Source: CAVQZC01 sp963718315
GTDB lineage: Bacteria; Actinomycetota; Thermoleophilia; Gaiellales; JAICJC01
Direction of reading: 5' to 3'
Assembly: GCA_963718315.1 (NCBI GenBank)
Contig: CAVQZC010000003.1
Span: 124,001 to 188,000 of the forward strand
Length of the DNA: 64,000 bases
Part shown: in pieces, positions 1 to 11,296 of the stretch
Layout: the number at the start of each line of letters is the position of its first letter
Numbering within the stretch: the first letter of the stretch is position 1
The notes under the pieces: generated by a model
Database searches by the model: none
Told to the model about the DNA's origin: nothing
Seen by the model: the letters and a program-made list of their open reading frames with translations, nothing else
Translations under genes and position numbers: made by a program

Positions 1-1
1 C

Positions 2-1192
2 AACATCGATTCATCCGCACGACCGTCACTGGTCTCGACGCCCTGGAACATCAACGGCTCCGGGTTCAGCTCCGGCGCCGACCACAGCGGCCACATCGAG
101 GTGTCGTACGACGCGGCTCTCTCGCCCGACGCAAACCTGCCAGGCACCAACGGCGAGGGGCAAGCCGTCGTCCACGAGGCCGCGCGGTTCCTGGGCAAGC
201 CCTACGTGTGGGGAGGCGAGAGCCCCAACTCGGGGTTCGACTGCTCCGGGCTGGTGCAGTACAGCTACCGGCAGCTCGGCGTCGACCTGCCGCGCACGAC
301 CTTTGACCAGATCAAGGTCGGGCATGCCGTCGAGTGGGGCCAGTTCCAGCCCGGCGACCTGATCTTCTCCAACTTCGAGGGCCCGGGCGCGGGCGCCTCC
401 CACGTCGTGATCTACGCGGGCCACGGCGAGGTGATCGCGGCGCCGCACACGGGCGGCCACGTCGAGTACGAGCCGGTGTCCTGGTTCAAGGACTACTTCG
501 TGGGCGCCCGCCGGGTGATCCCCGGTGGCGGCGGCGTTGGCATGCCGGCCGGGCAGGCGATGCCCGCCGACGCGGCCATGCCGGCCGGAGCCGGGGCCGC
601 CGGCCAGGGGGCCGCCGACTCGGCCATGCCGGCAGGAGGGACGGTCTCCACCCCGGTCGCGGGTGCCCAACCGCTGACAGCCACCCCCGGAGCCGGCGTC
701 CGCAGCACCGTTCAGTTCATGCCGGCAGTCGGCGCCGACCACGTTGCGTCGGCTGCCGGCGACGTCCTCACCTACCCGGGCGACGGGGCATCGCACCAGC
801 AGATCGCCGAGTGGATGGCGACGGCGGCCCGCAAGGCGGGGCTGCCGCCCGAGCTGCCGGTGATGGCGGCGCTGGTCGAGTCCGGCCTGAAGAACGACCC
901 CTACGGCGACCGGGATTCCCTCGGGTTCTTCCAGATGCGCACGTCGATCTGGGACGAGGGCCCGTACAAGGGATTTGCCCACAACCCCGACCTCCAGCTG
1001 AAATGGTTCATCGACCAGGCGGTCGCGCTCAAGCAGCGGCGGATCTCCGAGGGATACGCCGGCTACGGCAGCGACCCGTCCAAGTGGGGCGACTGGGTGG
1101 CCGACATCGAGCGCCCGGCGGAGCAGTACCGCGGCCGCTACCAGCTGCAGCTCGGCACGGCCCAGGGGCTGCTGGGCGACAAGCCCTCGTAA
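2..1192 (+). CDS. Bifunctional cell-wall hydrolase: NlpC/P60 peptidase plus lysozyme-like domain (5' partial)
   Basis: The reading frame is open to the left edge, so the start is missing; the first in-frame GTG (101) is not preceded by a convincing ribosome site and the residues before it look coding. An NlpC/P60 domain comes first, with the catalytic Cys in GFDCSGLV and the His in SHVVIYAG, followed by APHTG. A Gly/Ala/Met-rich linker with repeated MPAG follows (about 530-720). A C-terminal lysozyme-like/soluble transglycosylase domain has the likely catalytic Glu in ALVESGLKN and a GFFQMR motif. The two activities would cut peptide stems and glycan strands. This architecture is common in tail-tip lysins of phages and contractile systems and in secreted cell-wall hydrolases; context cannot decide because upstream sequence is absent. 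Confidence 0.82.
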   Translation, partial: NIDSSARPSLVSTPWNINGSGFSSGADHSGHIEVSYDAALSPDANLPGTNGEGQAVVHEAARFLGKPYVWGGESPNSGFDCSGLVQYSYRQLGVDLPRTTFDQIKVGHAVEWGQFQPGDLIFSNFEGPGAGASHVVIYAGHGEVIAAPHTGGHVEYEPVSWFKDYFVGARRVIPGGGGVGMPAGQAMPADAAMPAGAGAAGQGAADSAMPAGGTVSTPVAGAQPLTATPGAGVRSTVQFMPAVGADHVASAAGDVLTYPGDGASHQQIAEWMATAARKAGLPPELPVMAALVESGLKNDPYGDRDSLGFFQMRTSIWDEGPYKGFAHNPDLQLKWFIDQAVALKQRRISEGYAGYGSDPSKWGDWVADIERPAEQYRGRYQLQLGTAQGLLGDKPS

Positions 1193-1200
1193 GCAGAGCG

Positions 1201-1764
1201 CTACCCGCCGAAGCGGACGGGAACGCGCGCGGCGAGGCGGATGTCCTGTGCGAACGACTCGAAACCACTGATCGCGACCTGCACCCCGTCGGGCATCGTG
1301 GTCGCCAGTATCGGGTTGTCGTTTCGGTACTCGTGCCAGACTTGGCCGTTGATGACGACAGAGCCGAGCAAGGGCTTCCCGAAGGTCTCGAAGTGCAGGA
1401 CGGTGGGCTTGCCGACGCCCTCGTCCAGCCACAGTTGATCGCCCGGGTTGCGAAGCGGCTCATACGTCAGCCCCGCCTCCGAGGAGCCGTGCAACCCGAT
1501 GGCAAGCCGCCCGCCCGCGTACACCCGGTAACCGCGAGCCGCTGGCAGATGGAAGTGGAACGCGGCGTGGCGAACGATGTAGGCGTAGGCAGGCCCCGGT
1601 TGATGACCGATCGGCGCCGCGTTGGAGGAGGCAAACGGGTTGTGGTCCTTGCCGAGCACGAGGACGATCGCGCCGCCGAAGAGGCAGATCATGAGCAGGC
1701 AGATCAGTCCACGCGGGCTTACCCACGAGGCTCGCCCCGTCGGCCGCTGAGTGACAGCTCTCAT
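1201..1764 (-). CDS. Membrane-anchored protein of unknown function
   Basis: A 187-residue protein with a short basic N-terminus, one strongly hydrophobic segment at about residues 18-37 and the rest probably extracytoplasmic. The outer part has a beta-rich look with many Gly, Tyr and His residues and no catalytic motif I recognise. It is convergent with the cell-wall hydrolase, 8 bp from its stop. No family assigned. Codon use is like that of its neighbours, so I believe it is real. Confidence 0.6.
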   Translation of the reverse strand: MRAVTQRPTGRASWVSPRGLICLLMICLFGGAIVLVLGKDHNPFASSNAAPIGHQPGPAYAYIVRHAAFHFHLPAARGYRVYAGGRLAIGLHGSSEAGLTYEPLRNPGDQLWLDEGVGKPTVLHFETFGKPLLGSVVINGQVWHEYRNDNPILATTMPDGVQVAISGFESFAQDIRLAARVPVRFGG

Positions 1765-1887
1765 CGCGGCGAACCTACCACCGGCTGGCAGCTGTCCGCT
1801 AGACCCAGATGACAGCCGCAGACCGTTCGCCGTGTTCCACTTGACGCCTCCCCCGCTGCCATTCGGCCGCGCTCCCGGCCGACCGGT

Positions 1888-4206
1888 CTACGAAGGCGCG
1901 TGGATGGTCAGGGGCTCGACGCCCTGCTGGCCGTTCACGAATGCCTTCACCCAGAACACTCCGCTGATATCCACCAGCTTGGACTTCATGTTGTGGGGTG
2001 GCACCGGGTACTGCATCCGGGTCGACCCGCTGCTCGGACGGTCGGGGTCGATGGCGACCACGGTCGCCGTGCCGGTGGTGCCCGAGCTCTCGTAGTTCAC
2101 CAGCCAGAGCGCGCCGGCGGCGAACGTGATCCGCTGGGGGATGAACGGCAGCCCGGTCAGCGGCTTCGGCGCGCTGCTCGGGTTGGCGGGGTCGATGCGG
2201 TCGACACCCTTCGTCGTCTGGAGGTACAGGGCGCCCGGCGCCGGTGCCAGCCAGCCGGCGCCCGGGACGGACGTGACCGTGGCCGGCCCTCCGGCGACCG
2301 GCACGCGTGCGAGCTTCCCCTTGCCGTCAGTGGCCCAGATCGCGTCCCCTGCCGCCTCCACGGAGTAGGGCGTGAACCCGATGTTCGCCACGGGCTGCGA
2401 CTTTCCCGAGTCGATCGAGATCCGCAGCAGGCCGCCCTCCACAGGCTGCCAGGCGGTGTTGCCCTGGATCACCGGGCGCACCCCGAACGGCGTCTTCGAG
2501 AACGACACCGGCTGAACCGGTGTCGCCCCGCCGGGCGCCTTCACCTCTTCCAGCTTGCCGCCGCTTGACGTCGCCAGCGTCACCCACAGCCCGCCGTTGC
2601 CGGCGGCGAGCCCCTTCAGGTTGCCGCCGGTGGGCTGAATCGTCTGGCTGGTGTCCTCGACGTTCAGCAGGGAGGATCCGTCCTTGACCAGCCAGGCCTG
2701 GCCGTCGAACGGCGCGGCGGTGTCGAGCTTGCCGGCGACCAGCCCCGCCGGATTCGCTGTCAAAGTCGGCAACGAGCTCGTCGAGGCCGGCGGTTTGGTG
2801 CTGCTCGAGCCGCGAGAGCTCAGGAACACTGCGGCCGCCGCAGCCAGGATCAGCAGGCCGACGATCGCCAGCCCGACTCCCATCCGCCGCCCGCCGCCGC
2901 TCCGCGACGAGGACGGCCACTGGAACGTCCCGGAGCCGCTCACCGCGGCAGGTGCCGTCGTCGGCGTCAGTGCCTGGTCGGCCGCCGGCACGGCCTCCTG
3001 ATCGACAGGAGGAGGCGGCGGCTCGGTCTCGCCCTCCGGTTCCGGGACGGGCACCGCCTCCGGGGCCGTGGTCTCGGCCGGCGTGGGAGGAGGCGCGGGC
3101 GTATCCGGCTGGTACGTCTCGTACGCAGTGGCCGCTGCTGCGGCCTCCGCGGGGGCTGCCTCCGCGGGGGCGGGCTCTGCAGGGGTGGCCGTCGCAGGTT
3201 CCGGCTCGGTGACCGGCTGCGCGGCCTCGACGGCCCCAGCGGTGCCCGCCGCCCCACCGCCGAACGTCTCGTATCCGTCAGCGTCCGCGGGCTCGGTGGT
3301 CCGGCGGTCGAAGCGCGCTGGATCGAGTGTGCTGCCCTCGCCGCCGTCCAGCGCCGCCTCGCGGCGCCACATCGGACCGAGCATGGCGACCGCGATCTCC
3401 TCGAGCTCGTACCACGCCTCGCGGGCGTCCCGGAGCCGGTCGGCGGGCTCCTTCGCCAGCATGTGGTCAATCCAGTCCGAGAACCGCTTGTCGACCTTGG
3501 GATCGATGCTGGCCACGGGCGGGATCGTCTCGTTCACCTGTCGCAGGAGCACCGCCACGGGGGTGTCGGAGTCGTGGAACGGCACGCGGCCGACGGTCAT
3601 CTCGTAGGCGATGATCCCGACCGAGTAGAGGTCGGTCCACGGTCCGATGCCCTTCGCTGTCGCCTGCTCGGGCGCCATGTAGGCAGGCGTGCCAACAGTC
3701 GTGCCGGTGGCCGTCAGGTGACGGCGGCTGGCGGCGTCGAAGAGCGCCTTGGCGATCCCGAAGTCGGCGACCTTGACCGTTCCGTCTCCTGTCACCATCA
3801 GGTTCTCGGGCTTGATGTCGCGATGCACGATGCCGCGCCGCTCGGCCTGGGTCAGGCCCGCCAGGGCACCCTCCAGCACGCCGATCGTCTGCGCCGCGGT
3901 CGTATGGCCTATGAATGGCCGCAGCGATCCCCGGGATAGGTACTCCATGGCGATGTAGGGGACGCCGTTGTCCTCGAAGTAGTCGTACACCGTGACGATG
4001 TTCGGGTGGTTGAACGACCCCACCATCTGGGACTCGCGGACGAACCGCTCCGTCAGCTCCGGGTCGCTCGCGTGGAATGCGCCCAGCTCCTTGAGCGCGA
4101 CGTCGCGGTCGAGGTCCGGCTGCCGCGCCAGGTAGACGACGGCCATCCCGCCTCGCCCGATCTCGCGCACCACGAGGTAGCGGCCGACTTGCCGGGTGCT
4201 GTTCAT
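1888..4206 (-). CDS. Transmembrane Ser/Thr protein kinase (PknB-type) with extracytoplasmic beta-rich sensor
   Basis: A 772-residue Hanks-type kinase. The kinase domain (about 8-270) has the glycine loop GRGGMAVVY, Lys39, HRDIKPEN with catalytic Asp130, and DFG with Asp148. A long Pro/Ala/Glu-rich juxtamembrane linker (about 300-430) leads to one membrane helix (about 442-463) and a C-terminal region of repeated strands resembling a propeller, not PASTA repeats. I chose ATG 4206 because it overlaps the TGA of the upstream PAAR-like gene (ATGA), implying translational coupling. The coupling suggests the kinase acts with that protein; kinase regulation is known for type VI secretion (PpkA), but here the link is inference. 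Confidence 0.93.
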   Translation of the reverse strand: MNSTRQVGRYLVVREIGRGGMAVVYLARQPDLDRDVALKELGAFHASDPELTERFVRESQMVGSFNHPNIVTVYDYFEDNGVPYIAMEYLSRGSLRPFIGHTTAAQTIGVLEGALAGLTQAERRGIVHRDIKPENLMVTGDGTVKVADFGIAKALFDAASRRHLTATGTTVGTPAYMAPEQATAKGIGPWTDLYSVGIIAYEMTVGRVPFHDSDTPVAVLLRQVNETIPPVASIDPKVDKRFSDWIDHMLAKEPADRLRDAREAWYELEEIAVAMLGPMWRREAALDGGEGSTLDPARFDRRTTEPADADGYETFGGGAAGTAGAVEAAQPVTEPEPATATPAEPAPAEAAPAEAAAAATAYETYQPDTPAPPPTPAETTAPEAVPVPEPEGETEPPPPPVDQEAVPAADQALTPTTAPAAVSGSGTFQWPSSSRSGGGRRMGVGLAIVGLLILAAAAAVFLSSRGSSSTKPPASTSSLPTLTANPAGLVAGKLDTAAPFDGQAWLVKDGSSLLNVEDTSQTIQPTGGNLKGLAAGNGGLWVTLATSSGGKLEEVKAPGGATPVQPVSFSKTPFGVRPVIQGNTAWQPVEGGLLRISIDSGKSQPVANIGFTPYSVEAAGDAIWATDGKGKLARVPVAGGPATVTSVPGAGWLAPAPGALYLQTTKGVDRIDPANPSSAPKPLTGLPFIPQRITFAAGALWLVNYESSGTTGTATVVAIDPDRPSSGSTRMQYPVPPHNMKSKLVDISGVFWVKAFVNGQQGVEPLTIHAPS

Positions 4207-4538
4207 ACCTGGATGGTGGGCGCGCCCGGGTCGACGACCATGATGCTGCCCGGGGGGACGCCGTCGGTGAGGCCGCTCACGCTCGCCGTGTAGGCGGGCC
4301 GTCCTCCCACCACGACCTTCAGCGAGGTCGAGCCGGGCAGCGTCGAGACCACCGTGGTGCACGGCTTGCTCCCGGGGCTGGGCGCCACCGGGCAGCCGAC
4401 GATGGGCGCTCCCACCAGGTCGGGCTCACAGAGCACCTGGCCGCTCGTCGCCTGTACCTGTGTCTGCCGCGGGATCAGAGTCACCCGGCCGCCGTGGCTG
4501 CACAGCACGGTTCCATTGGTCGTCAGCAAGGCGGGCAC
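4203..4538 (-). CDS. Small PAAR-like (spike-tip-like) protein
   Basis: A 111-residue protein built of short glycine-rich strands with paired Cys: LCSHGG near the start, a LVGAPIVGCPV segment and a KPCTTVV segment. This pattern resembles PAAR-like/DUF4280-type proteins that cap spikes of contractile machines. GTG 4538 is chosen because GGAGG sits 5 bases upstream; a longer in-frame ATG at 4610 lacks this and would run into the divergent promoter region. Its stop overlaps the kinase start by 4 bp. The family call rests on pattern memory only. Sheath, tube and baseplate genes are not in the window. Confidence 0.5.
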   Translation of the reverse strand: MPALLTTNGTVLCSHGGRVTLIPRQTQVQATSGQVLCEPDLVGAPIVGCPVAPSPGSKPCTTVVSTLPGSTSLKVVVGGRPAYTASVSGLTDGVPPGSIMVVDPGAPTIQV

Positions 4539-4626
4539 GCTTCCCTCCAGCGCCTCGTGCCTGAAATCGCATAGTATCTTGATGGGGTTCCTGGGGGCAA
4601 CGGAGTGCATGCCGAGGAGCAGGGTG

Positions 4627-5262
4627 ATGAGGGTCTTCGTGGTAGATGACCACCCGATCTACCGGCGGGGGGTAGTTCAGTCGCTGATCGCGCTCGATGA
4701 CGTCGAGGCCATCGCCGAGGCTGCCAGCGTCCAGGAGGCGACGGGCAATCCGGAGCTGGCGGAGGTCGACGTGGCGCTGGTCGACACGTCGCTGAGCGGC
4801 GGCCGGGAGTTGATCCGGCGGCTGCACGACCTCCAGATCCCCGTCGTTGCCTGCTCGCCCTCGACCGACGAGACCGAGGTGCTGGAAGCAGTGCAGGCGG
4901 GAGCCGTTGGCTACCTGGGCAAGGACAGCCTGACTCCGGCATCGCTGGCGGCCGCCGTGCGGGCAGCCGTGGTCGGGGCCGGGGTGATGGCGCCCGACGT
5001 GCTCGGCACCCTGCTGCGCGGGATCACCCGGGTCTCGCGCGAGGTGCTCGAGCCGCAGGGCATCAGGCTGTCGCGGCTGAACTCCCGCGAGCTCGACGTG
5101 CTTCGGCTGGTGGCAGCCGGGTATCCCACCCGCGAGGTCGCCGAGCAGCTCTGCTACAGCGAGCGCACGATCAAGAACGTGATGCACGACGTGGTCACCA
5201 AGCTCCACGCCCGCAGCCGGTCGCAGGCCGTCGCCTTCGCCGTCAGAGACGGGTTGATCTGA
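4627..5262 (+). CDS. Two-component response regulator, NarL/LuxR family
   Basis: 211 residues: receiver domain with acidic pair Asp7/Asp8, phospho-acceptor Asp53 (ALVDTS) and conserved Lys99 (YLGKD), then a LuxR-type helix-turn-helix at about 148-205 (LNSRELDVLRLVAAG). ATG 4627 has AGGAG seven bases upstream; another in-frame ATG at 4609 is less well placed. No histidine kinase lies next to it, so its partner is elsewhere. It is transcribed divergently from the PAAR-like/kinase pair across about 88 bp, and the peptidase gene follows 5 bp after its stop, probably in one transcript. Confidence 0.9.
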   Translation: MRVFVVDDHPIYRRGVVQSLIALDDVEAIAEAASVQEATGNPELAEVDVALVDTSLSGGRELIRRLHDLQIPVVACSPSTDETEVLEAVQAGAVGYLGKDSLTPASLAAAVRAAVVGAGVMAPDVLGTLLRGITRVSREVLEPQGIRLSRLNSRELDVLRLVAAGYPTREVAEQLCYSERTIKNVMHDVVTKLHARSRSQAVAFAVRDGLI

Positions 5263-5267
5263 GCGAG

Positions 5268-6356
5268 GTGCACCGGAAGCGGATGGAGCGGGCGTCCGCG
5301 CTTGCCGCCGAGCACGGTCTTGACGCGGTCCTGCTGACGCCGGGTGCCGACCTGCTCCGCCTGACCGGCTACGACGCGATGCCGCTGGAGCGCCTGACGC
5401 TGCTGATCGTCCCGGCAAGCGGCCCTGCATCCTTGCTGGTGCCGGGGTTCGAGCGGGCCCTGGCGGAGGAGGTCGGAGTGGCGGACCTGGCCGAGATCGA
5501 GAGCTGGCGCGACGGCGACGATCCCTATGCACAGGCGGCGCGGATGATCGGCTCGGGCCGGCGGTTCGCCATCGCCAGCCAGGCCTGGGCGGCGCATCTC
5601 CTGGGGTTGCAGCACGCGCTGCCCGACGCAGGGTTCGTGCACACCGAGCAGGCCCTGCCCCTGCTGCGGGCGGTCAAGGACGCGACCGAGATCGAGCAGC
5701 TCCAGCGCGCGGCTGCGGGCTCGGATGCTGCCTACCACGACCTGCTCGGCGTTCCCTTCGCGGGCCGCACCGAGGACGACATCGCGGCCGACCTGACCGC
5801 CGCCCTCGAGCGGCACGGACACGAGTCGGTCGAGTTCGTGACCGTCGGGTCGGGGCCGAACGGCGCTTCGCCGCATCACTCGCATGGCGCACGCCGCATG
5901 GCCGAGGGCGAGGCCGTGGTGCTCGACTTCGGCGGGCTCGCCGGCGGGTACGCGTCCGACACGACGCGGGTGGTCGCGGTCCGGGAACGCGACGCCGAGG
6001 TGGCCGAGGTGCACGAGGTCGTCTGCCGGGCCCAGCAGGCGGCGTTCGAGGCGGTACGGCCGGGCGCCACCTGCCAGGACGTCGACCGGGCCGCCCGCCG
6101 TGTGATCACGGAGGCCGGCTACGGGGACGCCTTCACGCATCGCACCGGCCACGGCGTCGGCATGACCATTCACGAGCCGCCCTACATCGTCGAGGGCGAC
6201 GACTCGCCGCTGGTCGAGGGCATGTGCTTCTCGATCGAGCCCGGGATCTACCTCGACGGCAGGTTCGGCGTTCGCATCGAGGACCTGGTGGTCGTCACCG
6301 CCGAAGGCGCCCGCCGGCTGCAGTCGGCGCCACGCGACCTGGCGATCGTCTCCTAA
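5268..6356 (+). CDS. M24-family Xaa-Pro dipeptidase/aminopeptidase
   Basis: 362 residues with a creatinase-type N-terminal domain (about 1-130) and a C-terminal pita-bread metallopeptidase domain. The dinuclear metal ligands are visible: Asp in VVLDFGG, Asp in YASDTTR, His in GHGVGMTIHEPP, Glu in FSIEPGIY and Glu in RIEDLVVV. The family cleaves X-Pro bonds in the cytosol. GTG 5268 lies 5 bp after the regulator stop; ATG 5283 is an alternative start. It converges on pgi with 3 bp between the stops. Confidence 0.92.
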   Translation: MHRKRMERASALAAEHGLDAVLLTPGADLLRLTGYDAMPLERLTLLIVPASGPASLLVPGFERALAEEVGVADLAEIESWRDGDDPYAQAARMIGSGRRFAIASQAWAAHLLGLQHALPDAGFVHTEQALPLLRAVKDATEIEQLQRAAAGSDAAYHDLLGVPFAGRTEDDIAADLTAALERHGHESVEFVTVGSGPNGASPHHSHGARRMAEGEAVVLDFGGLAGGYASDTTRVVAVRERDAEVAEVHEVVCRAQQAAFEAVRPGATCQDVDRAARRVITEAGYGDAFTHRTGHGVGMTIHEPPYIVEGDDSPLVEGMCFSIEPGIYLDGRFGVRIEDLVVVTAEGARRLQSAPRDLAIVS

Positions 6357-6359
6357 CCC

Positions 6360-8006
<1,647 letters not shown>

Positions 8007-8021
8007 GGTTCGGAACTCCTC

Positions 8022-8690
8022 TCAGGCTTCGCCGACCAGCGACGCCGGGTCGTGGTTGAGCAGGTCGCCGATGCACGCGAGGCTCACGTCGGGGTGTGGC
8101 AGATCGGCGATCGCGGGGTCGGCGGCGTAGTGGCCCTGGCGAGGGAAGACCGTTGTCACCCGCTCGCCCCACTGCTGCTTGACCGAGGTCAGGATCCGCA
8201 GCTTGTCGTCGACGAGAACGTACCGCGACGCCGGAAACCGCGCCTCGACGTCCGCCAGCTGCTCTTCCTTGTGGATGTAGATGAGGACGTTGCCTGCAAA
8301 GACATCCCACAGGCCCGACCGGCGCACCTTGCGCGGCTGGAACACCACGTCGCCGTCGGACAGGATCGCCACCTTGCCCGCCGATGCCATCCAGCGGACG
8401 GCGGCCAGGGCTTCGGGGTAGAGGCGCTCGACGAACGGATAGTCGATCAGGAAGTGGGACACCTCGAGCAGCCGCGGGTTGTGCGGGTGAGTGACCCGGT
8501 AGCGCTGCAGCGCGCCCAGGTAGTCGACGTACCCAAGCTCGCTGCGGAGCTGCTCCAGGATCTCGAAGTAGGCAAGGGACGCCTCATGGCCGACCGTGCC
8601 GTCGAGGTGCTCCCGCAGGTCGGCTTGCACCTGGTCGTTGTCGATCAGGGTGTTGTCGACGTCGAAGAGGATCACCGGCCCCGCGGTCAC
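8022..8690 (-). CDS. HAD-superfamily hydrolase
   Basis: 222 residues. The nucleophile motif DVDNTLID is at the N-terminus (about residues 9-16), a second motif ILSDGD lies mid-protein, and a late acidic motif LVDDKLRIL gives the third metal-binding block, with Lys nearby. The cap domain is helical. GTG 8690 is chosen because it overlaps the TGA of the upstream dehydrogenase (GTGA) and removes a non-coding-looking extension. Substrate is not readable; its place between gnd and pgi suggests a sugar-phosphate phosphatase or metabolite-repair role. Confidence 0.85.
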   Translation of the reverse strand: MTAGPVILFDVDNTLIDNDQVQADLREHLDGTVGHEASLAYFEILEQLRSELGYVDYLGALQRYRVTHPHNPRLLEVSHFLIDYPFVERLYPEALAAVRWMASAGKVAILSDGDVVFQPRKVRRSGLWDVFAGNVLIYIHKEEQLADVEARFPASRYVLVDDKLRILTSVKQQWGERVTTVFPRQGHYAADPAIADLPHPDVSLACIGDLLNHDPASLVGEA

Positions 8691-9715
8691 GTCGAGGCGT
8701 CGCTCGCCGGCTTCTCGTGGTGCCCGCCGAACTGGAACCGCATCGCCGACAGGATCCGGTTTGCGAACTCGCCCTCGCCGCGGCTCGAGAACCGCTCGTA
8801 GAGCGCCGTTGTCAGAACAGGCGCCGGGACTGCTTCGTCGATGGCGGCTGCGATCGTCCAGCGGCCCTCCCCGGAGTCCGACACCCGGCCGGCAAAGTCC
8901 TTCAGGTCGGGGCTGTCGAGCAGCGAGATCGCCGTCAGGTCGAGCAGCCACGACGAGACGACGCTCCCGCGGCGCCACAGCTCGGTGATCTCGCCCAGGT
9001 CGAGGTCGTACTGGTAGAGCTCAGGATGTCGCAGCGGCGTGGTCTCGGCGTCCTCCTCGTGCGTCTCGTTGCCCACGTTGGCGTGGTGGAGGATGTTCAG
9101 GCCCTCGGCATAGGCGGCCATCAGGCCGTACTCGATGCCGTTGTGCACCATCTTCACGAAGTGGCCGGCGCCGCTCGGCCCGCAGTGCAGATACCCGAGC
9201 TCGGCCGTGCCCTTGCCGTCGGGGCGTCCCGGCGTTGCCGGCGCCGCGTCCTTGCCGGGAGCCAGGGAGCGGAAGATCGGATCGAGGTGGGAGACGGCGT
9301 CCGAGTCGCCCCCGATCATCATGCAGTAGCCGCGCTCGAGGCCGAACACGCCGCCGCTCGTTCCCACGTCCAGGTAGCGGATCCCGGCCCCGGCCAGCTC
9401 GTGCGAGCGCCGTAGGTCGTCGTGGTAGTAGGAGTTGCCGCCGTCGATCACGATGTCGCCGCTGGACAGCAGCGGTGTCAGGTCGGCCAGCGTGCGGTCG
9501 ACGACCGCAGCGGGAACCATCAGCCAGACAGCGCGCGGCTGCTCGAGCTTGGCAACGAAGTCAGCCAGCGAGCTCGATCCCGCCGCCCCCTCGCCGGCCA
9601 GCGCCGTCACGGCTTCCGGATGTACGTCGAAGACAACGCAGTCGTGGCCGGCCTGCGTCAGCCGCCGCACCATGTTGGCGCCCATCCTTCCCAGTCCGAT
9701 CATTCCAAGCTGCAT
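8687..9715 (-). CDS. gnd: 6-phosphogluconate dehydrogenase, short form (decarboxylating)
   Basis: 342 residues, matching the shorter, often NAD-preferring class rather than the 470-residue E. coli type. The N-terminal Rossmann motif GLGRMGANM binds the dinucleotide; VIDGGNSYY, LDVGTSGGVFG and CGPSGAGHFVKMVHNGIEY carry the substrate Ser/Asn and the catalytic Lys and Asn. ATG 9715 has AAGGAGAG upstream. It heads the gnd-HAD-pgi operon. The reaction oxidatively decarboxylates 6-phosphogluconate to ribulose 5-phosphate. Confidence 0.95.
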   Translation of the reverse strand: MQLGMIGLGRMGANMVRRLTQAGHDCVVFDVHPEAVTALAGEGAAGSSSLADFVAKLEQPRAVWLMVPAAVVDRTLADLTPLLSSGDIVIDGGNSYYHDDLRRSHELAGAGIRYLDVGTSGGVFGLERGYCMMIGGDSDAVSHLDPIFRSLAPGKDAAPATPGRPDGKGTAELGYLHCGPSGAGHFVKMVHNGIEYGLMAAYAEGLNILHHANVGNETHEEDAETTPLRHPELYQYDLDLGEITELWRRGSVVSSWLLDLTAISLLDSPDLKDFAGRVSDSGEGRWTIAAAIDEAVPAPVLTTALYERFSSRGEGEFANRILSAMRFQFGGHHEKPASDAST

Positions 9716-9859
9716 CGCGCCTCTCCTTCGGGTGGGCAATCCTTCGCCGCGCATCGTCGCACAGGCGCGGGACACCCGGCGTACACGCCCAGGTGCAGGG
9801 AAATCGTTACGCGAGGCTGCCACGGAGCGTGACTCGCTGCGATAGAAACCGCTCTGCCC

Positions 9860-11288
9860 GTGCTGTTCCCCACCGTGACGTTCGCGCTGTTCTTCGTCGT
9901 CGTGCTGCCACTCAACTGGCTGCTGCTGCCGCACCGTGGGCGCTGGTCGGTGTTCATCATCACCGCCAGCTACATCTTCTACGGATGGTGGAACCCCCGG
10001 TTCGTCCTGCTGCTGATCGCGGTCACGGTCTGGAACCAGGTGATGGGTCTCACCATTCACCGCCTCGAGGACCAGCGGCTGCGCAAGCTCGCGCTGGCGA
10101 TCGCGGTGGCCGGCAACCTGGGAGTGCTCGCCTACTTCAAGTACACCGACTTCCTGCTCGTGTCCGGCGAGAACCTGGCCTCGTCGGTCGGCATCCACGT
10201 CAGCTCGGTCATCTACCAGATCACGCTGCCGGTGGGGATCTCGTTCTTCACGTTCCAGGCGATGAGCTACATCATCGACATCTACCGGGGGCGGATCGAG
10301 CCGACCTCCTGGCTCGACTTCGCCGTCTACCAGTCCTTCTTCCCGCACCTCGAGGCCGGCCCGATCGTGCGCGCCTCGGAGTTCCTGCCCCAGCTGCGGC
10401 GGCGACCCGATCCACGCCGCGTCGACGCCAGCCTGGCCTTCTTCCTGATCATGTCCGGGCTGTTCAAGAAGGTGGTGCTCGAGCGATCTGCTGTCCCAGC
10501 GCATCGTCGACCCGGTGTTCGCCGCGCCGTCGCTGCACTCCGGGCCCGAGGCGCTGCTGGCCGTCTACGCGTACGCCGCCCAGATCTACTGCGACTTCAG
10601 CGGCTACACCGACATCGCGATCGGGCTGGCGCTGCTGCTCGGGTTCCGGTTCCCCCAGAACTTCAACTCCCCGTACGCGGCCGTCTCGATCCAGGACTTC
10701 TGGCGCCGCTGGCACATGACCCTCTCGCGGTGGCTTCGCGACTACCTGTACATCCCATTGGGCGGCAGCCGCCGCGGCCGCCTCAACACCTATCGCAACC
10801 TGATGCTGACGATGCTGCTGGGCGGCCTGTGGCACGGCGCCAGCTGGACGTTCGTGGTCTGGGGCGCGTGGCACGGCAGCTTCCTCTGCCTCGACCACTG
10901 GCGGGAGGAGCGGCGAGAGGCACAGGGACTCCCCGAGCCGGTGCTCGACCGGCGGGCCCGGATCGTGCGCCGCTTCATCACCTTCAACATCGTCTGCGTC
11001 GGCTGGGTGTTCTTCCGCGCCACGTCGTTCCTGAACGCCTGGGACGTGTTCAAGCAGATCCCGCAGCACTGGAGCGGGCCCTCTCCGCTGGTCACCAGCT
11101 CGGTGCTGCTGGCCACGTTTGCAGGCATCGCATGCCAGTACATCCCGGCCGACTGGATGGAGCGGCTACGTACCGCATTTGCGGGGCTTTCGCCCGCTAA
11201 GATGGGCCTCGCGCTGGGGATCGGGCTGTTCCTGATCGACTCGCTGGGACCACAGGGTGTCAGCCCCTTCATCTACTACGCGTTCTAG
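9860..11288 (+). CDS. MBOAT-family O-acyltransferase (one frameshift)
   Basis: A multi-pass membrane protein of the AlgI/DltB type, about 475 residues after repair. The first part runs to KKVVLE at about 10483; the frame then moves by +1 and continues from about 10485 to the stop. The catalytic region has WHMTLSRWLRDYLYIPLGG and the invariant His in LGGLWHGASW. The family transfers acyl groups (usually acetyl) across the membrane to an exported polysaccharide. The shift is consistent with a single inserted base. It is followed 8 bp later by a DUF459/SGNH-type gene, the usual partner that completes the transfer outside. Confidence 0.88.
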
Positions 11289-11296
11289 ATGAGTAC

